Part shown: positions 1-5,672 of the stretch, one piece after another
Numbering within the stretch: the stretch's first letter is position 1
Layout of the letters: the number at the start of each line of letters is the position of its first letter
Source: Spirochaetales bacterium
GTDB taxonomy: Bacteria; Spirochaetota; Spirochaetia; DSM-16054; Sediminispirochaetaceae
DNA: 6,643 nucleotides
NCBI GenBank assembly: GCA_021767325.1
Contig: JAASTM010000131.1
Span: 1-6,643, forward strand
Reading direction: 5' to 3'
Notes under the pieces: generated by a model
Databases searched by the model: none
The model's input: only the letters and a program-made list of their open reading frames with translations
What the model was told of the DNA's origin: nothing
Made by a program: the position numbers and the translations under genes

Positions 1-4
1 ATTA

Positions 5-9
5 CCTCC
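5..9 (-). promoter_or_regulatory. Shine-Dalgarno of an unseen gene downstream of ispE
   Basis: Read on the minus strand, the last bases of the window are GGAGG followed by TAAT, about 30 bases after the ispE stop. This is a near-consensus ribosome binding site, so another minus-strand gene probably starts just beyond position 1 and is co-transcribed with ispE. In several bacteria ispE lies near spoVG, which makes spoVG a guess, but no coding sequence is visible here to test it. Confidence 0.6.
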
Positions 10-38
10 ATGCCCGCGGCAACATTATTTGAGTTGTT

Positions 39-914
39 TCAATTGTAAACTGCCTCAGTCAGGGACGCAAGCATTTTTACTTTCCACACCTTTTTTATGT
101 CCTTTTTCAGCAGTAAATAACAGCTCTCCGCCGCCTCTGAATCTCGAAACACTCCAAAAAGCGCAGAACCGCTTCCGGAAACATTTGCATATTCGGCGCC
201 GCAGTTTTTGAGCGTGTGCAGGAGCTCCTTTATCTGCGGATACTCTCCGGTGAGCACCTCGGTGAAGCTATTGAAAAACGTCCATTTTTTGGGAGCCTGC
301 TGATAATACTGGTGGATTTCCTGCAGGGATAGAGACTTATCCCTGTCTCCTTCGAATGCGTCCAATTTCCGGTAGGCAAGTCCGGTTGAAATATCGAACT
401 CCGGCTTCACGACTACACAGGAGTACTGTACCGGAGTGACTATCGGCTCGATAATCTCGCCGCGTCCGGCTACCAGTGCCGAGGGTGAGATCAGAAAAAA
501 GGGCACATCACTGCCAAGCCGGGCGGCAATTTCAGTCAGCCGGTTCTGAGGAAGGGCGACCGGATGAATCATCGGCAGTATCCGCAACATCGCCGCAGCA
601 TCACTGGAGCCTCCGCCGAGGCCGGCCATCGCGGGTATCCGCTTGCGGCAGTCTACCGATAGACCGATATACTCACCGGCGGCTTCACAGTAAAGATTAT
701 AGGCCCTCCAGATGAGGTTCTGCTCGAGCGGTATGTTACCGCAGCCCTGAATACTGCAGCCGGGCTCAAGGGTGGTTGCAGCTGTCAATTCATCATACAG
801 ACCGATCATCACGAAGAGCGATCGCAAATTGTGAAATCCATCCGAACGCCGCGTGCCGATATCCAAATGGAGATTTACTTTAGCCGGAGCTGCCAGAGTC
901 ACTGAGCTAATCAT
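39..914 (-). CDS. ispE: 4-diphosphocytidyl-2-C-methyl-D-erythritol kinase (IspE)
   Basis: This cytoplasmic GHMP-family kinase phosphorylates the 2-hydroxyl of CDP-methylerythritol with ATP, the fourth step of the MEP isoprenoid pathway. The 291 residues match the usual length (about 280-300). Visible motifs are APAKVNLHLDI at residues 9-19 with the catalytic-type Lys12, the ATP-binding glycine loop GLGGGSSDAAA at 98-108, GSDVPFF at 134-140 with catalytic-type Asp136, and the C-terminal GHMP motif SGSGSALFGVF at 246-256. All key residues are present, so it should be active. The ATG at 914 fits the family N-terminus. The only SD-like sequence, GAGGGA, lies 12 bases upstream inside the predicted promoter, and the predicted transcript starts at the ATG itself. 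The gene is divergent from cheX. Confidence 0.96.
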   Translation of the reverse strand: MISSVTLAAPAKVNLHLDIGTRRSDGFHNLRSLFVMIGLYDELTAATTLEPGCSIQGCGNIPLEQNLIWRAYNLYCEAAGEYIGLSVDCRKRIPAMAGLGGGSSDAAAMLRILPMIHPVALPQNRLTEIAARLGSDVPFFLISPSALVAGRGEIIEPIVTPVQYSCVVVKPEFDISTGLAYRKLDAFEGDRDKSLSLQEIHQYYQQAPKKWTFFNSFTEVLTGEYPQIKELLHTLKNCGAEYANVSGSGSALFGVFRDSEAAESCYLLLKKDIKKVWKVKMLASLTEAVYN

Positions 915-920
915 ACGCCG

Positions 921-949
921 ATCATATCCCTCGGCGACATAATTCTCAA
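921..949 (-). promoter_or_regulatory. ispE promoter, predicted leaderless
   Basis: On the minus strand, TTGAGA (944-949, 5/6 to the -35 consensus) is followed by a 17-base spacer and TATGAT (921-926, 5/6 to the -10 consensus). The -10 box ends 6 bases before the ispE ATG. Initiation 7 bases downstream of the box would place the transcript 5' end on the A of that ATG at 914, giving a leaderless mRNA. This is a pattern-based prediction without experimental support. Confidence 0.6.
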
Positions 950-966
950 GTTTTAAAAAGTTAAAA
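950..966. promoter_or_regulatory. A/T tract between back-to-back -35 boxes
   Basis: The 17 bases separating the ispE -35 (944-949) from the cheX -35 (967-972) are 15/17 A or T, in runs of T4, A5 and A4. The placement is that of an UP element, which the RNA polymerase alpha C-terminal domains contact just upstream of -35. Here one tract could serve both divergent promoters. The composition is seen directly; the role is inferred. Confidence 0.45.
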
Positions 967-994
967 TTGACATATTTCGCATTCCAACTATACT
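967..994 (+). promoter_or_regulatory. cheX promoter, predicted leaderless
   Basis: TTGACA (967-972, a perfect -35 match) is followed by a 16-base spacer and TATACT (989-994, 5/6 to the -10 consensus). The cheX ATG begins at 1001, exactly 7 bases past the end of the -10 box, where transcription would be expected to start. No Shine-Dalgarno precedes the ATG. The reading frame cannot extend further upstream to an ATG, GTG or TTG, because an in-frame TGA lies at 968-970 and the codons between contain none of these. Confidence 0.7.
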
Positions 995-1000
995 ACTCTT

Positions 1001-1486
1001 ATGATCGCGGATTCATTGAAGCTTTTCGAAACTGCAACTCAACAGGTCTTTTCAGAAATCGGGTTCACGCACCTCAGTTCGGAACCGCCCGCCGCCCCTT
1101 CACAGCCCCAGGGTATTGTTGCAACGGTGGGAATAACCGGAACCCTTCTGGGGTATATCTCTCTGAGCACTACTATCGAAAGCGGCCAGAGCTTTGTTCA
1201 GAAACTGTTTGAAAACCTACAGATGGATATCGATGAACAGGGCTTCGGCCAGTTTCATCAGGAAGCAATGGCCGAACTGGTAAACCAGATCACCGGCCGT
1301 TCGACGACCCTGCTCGAACAGGAAAAGATCGACTGTGATATTACCCCGCCGACAATTGTGGTGGGAGAAAATCTGTACTTCAATCTGAGTCAGTTAACAG
1401 AGTCTCTGCAGCGGGAAATCAAGGGCGACTTCGGCTCGATTACACTCTTCGTTGGCATTCAAAAGGTAAATGCGAAGGAGGAATAG
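1001..1486 (+). CDS. cheX: CheX-type CheY-phosphate phosphatase
   Basis: This 161-residue protein resembles the CheC/CheX/FliY family, which dephosphorylates the response regulator CheY-P and so resets the flagellar motor signal. The family signature is an ExxN pair on a helix that inserts into the CheY active site; here it is Glu92 and Asn95 in MAELVNQITG (90-99). Around it are the glycine-rich strand segments GIVATVGITGTLLGYISLS (38-56) and a C-terminal strand GSITLFVGIQ. The single ExxN motif and the length point to CheX, a homodimer, rather than CheC, which has two. No other chemotaxis gene is visible in the window, so its partner CheY is unknown. The start at 1001 fits the family N-terminus and appears leaderless. 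The gene is followed 4 bases later by the acidic gene. The family call is by motif and fold pattern and is less certain than for the ribosomal genes. Confidence 0.82.
   Translation: MIADSLKLFETATQQVFSEIGFTHLSSEPPAAPSQPQGIVATVGITGTLLGYISLSTTIESGQSFVQKLFENLQMDIDEQGFGQFHQEAMAELVNQITGRSTTLLEQEKIDCDITPPTIVVGENLYFNLSQLTESLQREIKGDFGSITLFVGIQKVNAKEE
1475..1481 (+). promoter_or_regulatory. Shine-Dalgarno of the acidic gene
   Basis: AAGGAGG overlaps the last cheX codons and sits 9 bases before the ATG at 1491, an ideal spacing. A second AGGAG follows at 1485-1489 but is too close to that ATG. The site fixes the start at 1491 rather than at the in-frame ATG at 1470, which precedes the site. It contrasts sharply with the absence of any such site before cheX. 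Confidence 0.75.
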
Positions 1487-1490
1487 GAGT

Positions 1491-1724
1491 ATGCGGCACA
1501 AAATGGACGATGAAAGTTTCTTCGACGACGACTTTGACGATTACGACGAAGACGTCGATGAAAAATTCGAGGATATGGATGAGGACCTTGAAGAGGATCT
1601 CTATGCTGAAGAGGACAATGACGAAGAAGACTACGAATTAGACGAAGACTACTACGACGATGAAGAACATCTGGACTATGAGGACGGTCTGGATTATGAC
1701 GACTTCGACGAGCTTGATGACTGA
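1491..1724 (+). CDS. Small polyacidic protein of unknown function
   Basis: I do not recognise this gene. The predicted 77-residue protein has 29 Asp and 17 Glu (60% acidic), only three Lys/Arg, and twelve Phe/Tyr spaced through the acidic run. There is no Cys, Pro, Thr, Trp or Gln and only one Ser. No signal peptide or membrane segment is seen. Acidic stretches alternate with single Phe, Tyr, Leu or Met residues, as in DDDFDDYDEDV near the start and LDYDDFDELDD at the end. Mixed use of GAC/GAT and GAA/GAG argues for selection on the protein rather than a simple triplet repeat. The start at 1491 has a strong Shine-Dalgarno inside the cheX end, so the two genes should be co-transcribed. Its last 31 bases overlap the 3' end of rsfS on the other strand. 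Possible roles are a nucleic-acid mimic, a metal-ion buffer, or a chaperone-like partner for a basic protein; none is supported by homology. Confidence 0.72.
   Translation: MRHKMDDESFFDDDFDDYDEDVDEKFEDMDEDLEEDLYAEEDNDEEDYELDEDYYDDEEHLDYEDGLDYDDFDELDD
1694..1724. other. Convergent coding overlap, no visible terminator
   Basis: The stop codon of the plus-strand acidic gene (1722-1724) lies inside rsfS, and the rsfS stop (1694-1696) lies inside the acidic gene. The two coding regions therefore share 31 bases in opposite orientations. I see no hairpin followed by a T-run on either strand near this junction, so both transcripts are likely to run into the opposing gene and form complementary 3' ends. 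Confidence 0.7.
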
Positions 1725-2071
1725 TATACCGTTTCGCCGCTGAACCACAATTTTTCGAGATCGTAGAAATCCCGCATCTCTTGGCTCATCAGATGGATTA
1801 CCATAAACCCGCAGTCGATGAGCTCCCAACCATCCTCCGCAATCCGTTTGTGGCGATGGAGTACGTTTACATCCTTCTCTGTGAGAAAATTCTTGATATG
1901 TCGAGTGAGACCCTTTAAATGTCCAACACTGTTCACGGTCGAGATGACGAAGAAACTGGTCCAACTACTCTGCTCACGCACATCAATCACTACTGTGCTT
2001 TCACCCTTGTGCTCATCAATCATTTGTCCCACTTCCAGAGCGACATCTCTACTCTTTACAGTATCTACCAT
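1694..2071 (-). CDS. rsfS: Ribosome silencing factor RsfS
   Basis: RsfS (DUF143/Iojap family) binds L14 on the 50S subunit and blocks joining to the 30S, lowering translation in starvation. The 125 residues show the family core: VVIDVREQSSWTSFFVIST (27-45), GWELIDCGFMVIHL (81-94) and RDFYDLEKLW (100-109). After the usual end, a tail of 16 residues closes with five serines, a lysine and two serines. That tail is exactly the antisense of Asp/Glu codons of the convergent acidic gene. I chose the ATG at 2071 over the TTG one codon earlier because AAGGA (2077-2081) lies 5 bases upstream of it. The start overlaps the end of the LCP-like gene by 23 bases, so translation is probably coupled. It is the last gene of the minus-strand cluster. 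Confidence 0.93.
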   Translation of the reverse strand: MVDTVKSRDVALEVGQMIDEHKGESTVVIDVREQSSWTSFFVISTVNSVGHLKGLTRHIKNFLTEKDVNVLHRHKRIAEDGWELIDCGFMVIHLMSQEMRDFYDLEKLWFSGETVYQSSSSSKSS

Positions 2072-3251
2072 CAAAATCCTTCCCTAAAATAATAGTCACA
2101 TCGATTACATCGACGCCCGGAGCGGAAGCCGGCGCTTCGACCGCTTCCCCGGTTCTACTCTCAACATTTTTGCATTGTATCACGTTCGCCACCTGCTGGG
2201 CGCCGGATATGTCGCCGCTCCAGTCGATGACCAATGTCTTTTCATAGTCCTGCTCGGCAGCATTGCCGACCCGGGCCACATCGTAGCCGAAACTCTTGAA
2301 AACCTGGGAGGTTCGACCGGCTAAGCCGTTGCGGCTGGTACCGTTCAGTATTTCGAGGGTAATGTTCAGCTCCTCCGTGCTGACCACCTCCTTATTCCGC
2401 AGCGAAACCAGGGTCTGCTGCACCGTTTCTTTGATCAAATTGCCCTCATAATACGGAAACAACAGTGTCTGAGCGTCAACCTGACGTTCATTGCCCAATA
2501 CCCGCTGAAATACAACCTGATCAAAATCCAGCTGTTTGAAGGATTGAATAAGGGAGGCCACCGCCCGCTTTGAGAGATTGGTTTCAATATTTCTCATAAG
2601 AGCCGAATGTACCTGGTCATTAGACAGATACTCACTCTTTTCGCCCATCTTCTTGAACATCGCCTGCACGAACTTCTGCCGGCGGGTTATCTGTTCACTC
2701 TCACGCTCGTTCGGCTCCTGATAGGTGGCATACAGCACCGCCTTCTCGCCGTCCAGAGTCACGCTGCCGGAGGGAAGCAGCACAATCCCTTCCGGCGACT
2801 GATACTCGACCGGGTTGGGAATAAACAGCTCCAGGCCCTCGAGCAGGTCGACTACATGTACCAGCTCTTCCTTCTCGATATAGAAGTAGTGATCGATTTC
2901 AGCATTCAGAAGCTCTTCTATGTGGGCAATATAGGCTTCGGGGTCAGCAGAGTCGAAGACACTGCGGATTGCACCGATCTTGTTCCGGTCCTGGAGCAGC
3001 ATCCCTACATTCAGCGGTACATCGATGAGTGCGCATTTGCCGGTATCGTGCTGATACAGCGCAACCTCGGAAAACTCGATTTCCCCCTCTTCACCCACCA
3101 GTAGTACGAATTTCAGGGTGCGCTCCTCCTCCAGAGCCGCGGCTATCTGGTCGGTGCGCACCTGCATATAAATAAAGACTCCGGCTGCGCCTAAGACCGC
3201 CAGAATGAGAAACAAAAAGATAACAGCTCTGTCCAGTTTAAATTTTCGCAT
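2049..3251 (-). CDS. LCP-like (LytR-CpsA-Psr) membrane-anchored protein with LytR_C domain
   Basis: The 400-residue protein starts with a short basic segment (MRKFKLDR) and one membrane segment at about residues 9-29, so the rest should lie outside the cytoplasmic membrane. Residues 45-205 follow the LCP pattern: a VLLV strand, the strand IDVPLNV (76-82) where active LCP enzymes have SIPRDT, HYFYIEKEELVHVVDLLEGLEL, LDGEKAVLYATYQE (166-179), and TRRQKFVQAM (189-198). Residues 295-392 match a LytR_C domain (LEILNGTSRNGLAGR to VDVTIILG). LCP enzymes move glycopolymers from a lipid carrier to peptidoglycan using arginines of the RD and YxRxR motifs. Here those are replaced, so this catalysis is doubtful. 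I chose the ATG at 3251 because GAGAGG (3256-3261) precedes it and it leads straight into the membrane anchor; an ATG at 3290 would add 13 residues inside yqeK. Confidence 0.8.
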   Translation of the reverse strand: MRKFKLDRAVIFLFLILAVLGAAGVFIYMQVRTDQIAAALEEERTLKFVLLVGEEGEIEFSEVALYQHDTGKCALIDVPLNVGMLLQDRNKIGAIRSVFDSADPEAYIAHIEELLNAEIDHYFYIEKEELVHVVDLLEGLELFIPNPVEYQSPEGIVLLPSGSVTLDGEKAVLYATYQEPNERESEQITRRQKFVQAMFKKMGEKSEYLSNDQVHSALMRNIETNLSKRAVASLIQSFKQLDFDQVVFQRVLGNERQVDAQTLLFPYYEGNLIKETVQQTLVSLRNKEVVSTEELNITLEILNGTSRNGLAGRTSQVFKSFGYDVARVGNAAEQDYEKTLVIDWSGDISGAQQVANVIQCKNVESRTGEAVEAPASAPGVDVIDVTIILGKDFDGRYCKE

Positions 3252-3819
3252 ACTGCCTCTCTTCCAGTACGGAAAACAGCTGAAGTGCATACTTCGAAAT
3301 TTCAGTCTGTTTGTCCTTCAGATGTGCAAACTGGGCTTTTAATATTTCCAGTACCATTTCGTTCAGTGAAGCAAACTCCAGTATCCTGCGCCGAAAATCC
3401 TCGCTTATATGGCTCCGCCCCGTTTCAATATAATCGGCGATATAGATGATCTCGGCCAGATCCCCCATCTGCGGATGCCCCTGGGTGTGCCAGCGGACCG
3501 CATCCAGTACAGATTCCCGGCTCTCTCCCCAGAAGCGCTGCAGCAGTACCGCCGCAGCCCGTCCGTGCAGCAGGACCGGCCGATCGAGTTCCTCGTTCAG
3601 CAGCGGCAACCCGTCTTCCCGGGCAATCTGTTTCACCTGCTCTGACGGCAGCTCACGGGCCATATCGTGTGCTATTGCAGCCACGTACCCCTCTTCACTC
3701 GACAAATTGAACCGTACGCACAGGCTCTCCGCCATATCAGCGGTTCGCACTGAATGGAGAAAGCGCGGCAAACTCAGATGTGCTTTTACATAGTTATATA
3801 ATTGTCCGCGGTCTAGCAT
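3238..3819 (-). CDS. yqeK: YqeK-family HD-domain nucleotide hydrolase
   Basis: YqeK proteins are metal-dependent HD phosphohydrolases. Characterised members split diadenosine tetraphosphate symmetrically into two ADP, and they are commonly encoded directly after nadD. The 193 residues carry the expected metal ligands: His22 (RFLHSVRTADMA), His51-Asp52 (IAHDMAREL), His85 (LLHGRAAA), His111 (VRWHTQGHP) and Asp129 (IYIADYIETGR). All are intact, so activity is likely. Length is typical. The ATG at 3819 overlaps the nadD end by 7 bases and has only a weak CGGA ahead of it, suggesting coupled translation. The tail overlaps the start of the LCP-like gene by 14 bases. Confidence in the family is high; the Ap4A substrate comes from relatives, not from this sequence. 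Confidence 0.93.
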   Translation of the reverse strand: MLDRGQLYNYVKAHLSLPRFLHSVRTADMAESLCVRFNLSSEEGYVAAIAHDMARELPSEQVKQIAREDGLPLLNEELDRPVLLHGRAAAVLLQRFWGESRESVLDAVRWHTQGHPQMGDLAEIIYIADYIETGRSHISEDFRRRILEFASLNEMVLEILKAQFAHLKDKQTEISKYALQLFSVLEERQYAKI

Positions 3820-4385
3820 TCCGTGTACAGTCCGTTCTCTACAATATAGGTATAAACCTCTTCCGGTACAAGGTAACGGAAGACGGAATTCGATTTCACT
3901 CTCTCACGAATCGTACTGGAAGAAATAGGAAGGATCAAGTTGTCGATGTAGGTGTGGGGCCATGGACACTCCACCTTCTGGGTTGAAAGACGATGGGCGA
4001 TAATGAGACTTACCATCTGCTGCAGATCTTCCCAGCGCCTCCACTTCGGCAGCCCCTCCACCAGATCGTCGCCCACAACTAAGCCCGGTTTCCCTTCGAT
4101 GCTGTACCGCTCCTGCAAATCGAGGATGGTTTCGTAGGTGTAGGAGACCCCGCCGCGCTGAATTTCGCAGTCGTCGACTATAAAATCACTGCGCTTTACC
4201 GCCCGCCTGAGCATCTCCAGCCGGTCTTCAGGATCTGTACAGTAATCCGGATTTTTATGGGCGGGAATATGAGAGGGGACGAAAATGACCTGTTCATAGC
4301 CGCCCTGCCGGCGCGCCTCTTCCGCCAGGTAGAGATGACCGATATGTACAGGATTGAAGGTACCGCCGATTACAACCGTCTTCAC
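3813..4385 (-). CDS. nadD: Nicotinate-nucleotide adenylyltransferase (NadD)
   Basis: NadD joins nicotinate mononucleotide to AMP from ATP to give deamido-NAD, the step shared by de novo and salvage NAD synthesis in the cytoplasm. The 190 residues contain the nucleotidyltransferase signature GGTFNPVHIGHL (7-18, with His14 and His17 of the HxGH motif), FVPSHIPAHK, the family block VVGDDLVEGLPKWRRWEDL, and the C-terminal ATP-binding motif ISSSTIRERV (154-163). Length is normal for bacterial NadD. The start is a GTG at 4385, overlapping the obgE stop as GTGA, with GGAG about 10 bases upstream inside obgE. It is followed by yqeK, as in many bacteria. Confidence 0.96.
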   Translation of the reverse strand: MKTVVIGGTFNPVHIGHLYLAEEARRQGGYEQVIFVPSHIPAHKNPDYCTDPEDRLEMLRRAVKRSDFIVDDCEIQRGGVSYTYETILDLQERYSIEGKPGLVVGDDLVEGLPKWRRWEDLQQMVSLIIAHRLSTQKVECPWPHTYIDNLILPISSSTIRERVKSNSVFRYLVPEEVYTYIVENGLYTEC

Positions 4386-5395
4386 TCTGCCTGTGCTCCG
4401 TCTTGCTGTTCACCCTTTTCGACCAGGCGCAGAAAAGCCGCTTTGATCTCTTCAAGCCCTATCCGGGTGAATGAGGATAACTTTATAAGCTCTTCGCCGT
4501 CGAGTTCCGCCTGCAGTGTGGCAAAGTTCTCCTCGCTGCCTTCCAGGTCGACCTTGCTCCCGATGACAACCCGCGGCTTTTCTAAGAGCTCCGGGGTATA
4601 CTCCTCCAGCTCATGCAGCACTACGCGGTAACTGTGCAGGACATCCTCGTCGCTGAGGTCGATCAACACTGCCAGACCGGAGGTTCTGGAGATGTGCTTG
4701 AGGAATTTGTCGCCTAAGCCAGCTCCCTGCGAGGCGCCCTCTATGATTCCCGGTATGTCGGCCAGGATAATATCGCGGTATTCGGCCCGCATGACTCCGA
4801 GATTCGGGATTTTAGTAGTGAATGCGTAGGCGGCAACCTTCGGATGCGCGTTTGTCAGTGTTTTGAGAAGAGATGATTTTCCGGCATTCGGCAGTCCGAC
4901 AAAACCGATATCGGCAATGAGGTGCAGCTCTACATGCAGCCGCATCTCTTCGCCGGGCTGGCCGGGTTGCGCGTAGCGGGGGGCCTGGCGTCTGGAAGTG
5001 GCATAGTGCATATTGCCCTTGCCGCCGTGCCCGCCTTTTAAAAGAACTAAGCCCTCGTCGGGACGGGTGAAATCTTTCAGAACGCGTCCCGTTTCGGGGT
5101 CTTTTATGAGAGTTCCGGGCGGTACGGGCACGATTACGTCCTCGCCATTGCTGCCGTGACGCTTTTTCCCCATTCCGGGGGCTCCGTTCTGTGCCCGATA
5201 CTGCCGTTTGGTTTTCAAATGTGACAGGGTTTTCAGGTTGGCCCTTACTTCAAAAACGACGTTTCCGCCGTTGCCTCCGTCTCCACCGTCCGGTCCGCCT
5301 TTGGGAACGTATTTTTCACGCCGGAAGGAGACACAGCCGTTGCCTCCGTTACCCGAAGCGACATCTATGTAGACTTCGTCTGCAAAACCAACCAC
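4382..5395 (-). CDS. obgE: 50S assembly GTPase Obg/CgtA
   Basis: Obg is an essential GTPase that binds 50S precursors and responds to GTP/GDP and ppGpp. The 337 residues comprise the glycine-rich Obg fold (about 1-158, including GGPDGGDGGNGGNVVF) and a G domain (about 159-325). There is no C-terminal OCT domain, only a short polar tail, as in the E. coli type. Nucleotide motifs are G1 GLPNAGKSS (167-175), G2 AFTTKIPNLGV (191-201), G3 DIPGIIEGAS (213-222), G4 SKVD (280-283) and G5 around LSSFT (306-310). G4 has Ser where NKxD has Asn, which is unusual. The start is GTG at 5395; an in-frame stop at 5414-5416 prevents a longer form, and no good Shine-Dalgarno is seen. It lies 17 bases after rpmA and overlaps nadD by 4. 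Confidence 0.96.
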   Translation of the reverse strand: MVGFADEVYIDVASGNGGNGCVSFRREKYVPKGGPDGGDGGNGGNVVFEVRANLKTLSHLKTKRQYRAQNGAPGMGKKRHGSNGEDVIVPVPPGTLIKDPETGRVLKDFTRPDEGLVLLKGGHGGKGNMHYATSRRQAPRYAQPGQPGEEMRLHVELHLIADIGFVGLPNAGKSSLLKTLTNAHPKVAAYAFTTKIPNLGVMRAEYRDIILADIPGIIEGASQGAGLGDKFLKHISRTSGLAVLIDLSDEDVLHSYRVVLHELEEYTPELLEKPRVVIGSKVDLEGSEENFATLQAELDGEELIKLSSFTRIGLEEIKAAFLRLVEKGEQQDGAQAE

Positions 5396-5412
5396 TAGAA
5401 GCGCTGCTACCC

Positions 5413-5667
5413 CTAAGCTGAAGTAACTATATTAATATAATTGCGGCCCTTTCGGTGTTTGAAAAGTACGGTTCCCTCTGCCTTTGCAAACAGGGTATCG
5501 TCCTTACCGCGGCCGACGTTTTCACCGGGGTGGAACTTGGTGCCCCTCTGGCGCACGATGATTTCGCCGGCTTTTACCAGCTGACCGCCGCTGCGCTTGA
5601 TTCCAAGGCGTTTCGATTCCGAGTCTCTTCCGTTTTTAGTGCTTCCGCCACCTTTTTTATGTGCCAT
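5413..5667 (-). CDS. rpmA: 50S ribosomal protein L27
   Basis: L27 sits near the peptidyl transferase centre of the 50S subunit, and its N-terminal tail reaches the tRNA acceptor ends. The 84 residues begin [20 protein letters not shown] and include [20 protein letters not shown] and the end segment [13 protein letters not shown], all typical of bacterial L27. The ATG at 5667 is fixed by the strong AGGAGG at 5678-5683, 10 bases upstream. The N-terminus is the short mature type: there is no hydrophobic extension ending in a QFFA-like cleavage site as in Firmicutes, even though the Prp protease gene lies directly upstream, 5 bases away. Reading the frame further upstream gives only prp-shadow sequence without such a motif. 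Confidence 0.97.
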   Translation of the reverse strand: MAHKKGGGSTKNGRDSESKRLGIKRSGGQLVKAGEIIVRQRGTKFHPGENVGRGKDDTLFAKAEGTVLFKHRKGRNYINIVTSA

Positions 5668-5672
5668 AGTGC

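Noticed and set aside
11..21. Small hairpin TGCC-CGC-GGCA after ispE as a terminator
   Set aside because: The stem is only 4 bases, no T-run follows, and a ribosome binding site lies right beside it, so read-through to the next gene is more likely.
1470..1490. Upstream ATG for the acidic gene (adds MRRRNRS)
   Set aside because: This start precedes the AAGGAGG site, and the added basic residues are just that site translated.
1491..1724. Acidic gene as a non-coding triplet microsatellite
   Set aside because: Codons vary synonymously (GAC/GAT, GAA/GAG) and are interrupted by aromatic residues, and an ideal Shine-Dalgarno precedes the ATG.
1638..1964. 108-codon minus-strand open frame ending in a Val/Ile-rich tail
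   Set aside because: It overlaps rsfS in another frame, and its hydrophobic tail is only the antisense of the Asp/Glu codons of the acidic gene.
2607..3104. 165-codon plus-strand open frame
   Set aside because: It is fully antisense to the LCP-like gene, has no recognisable domain and no Shine-Dalgarno, and the minus-strand frame has clear family motifs.
3252..3290. 13-residue N-terminal extension of the LCP-like protein (start at 3290)
   Set aside because: The extension lies within yqeK, has no convincing Shine-Dalgarno, and would add residues before a natural signal anchor; 3251 has GAGAGG ahead of it.
3446..3793. 115-codon plus-strand open frame rich in Ser, Arg and Cys
   Set aside because: It is antisense to yqeK, whose HD metal ligands are all intact; the biased composition is what G+C-rich antisense reading produces.
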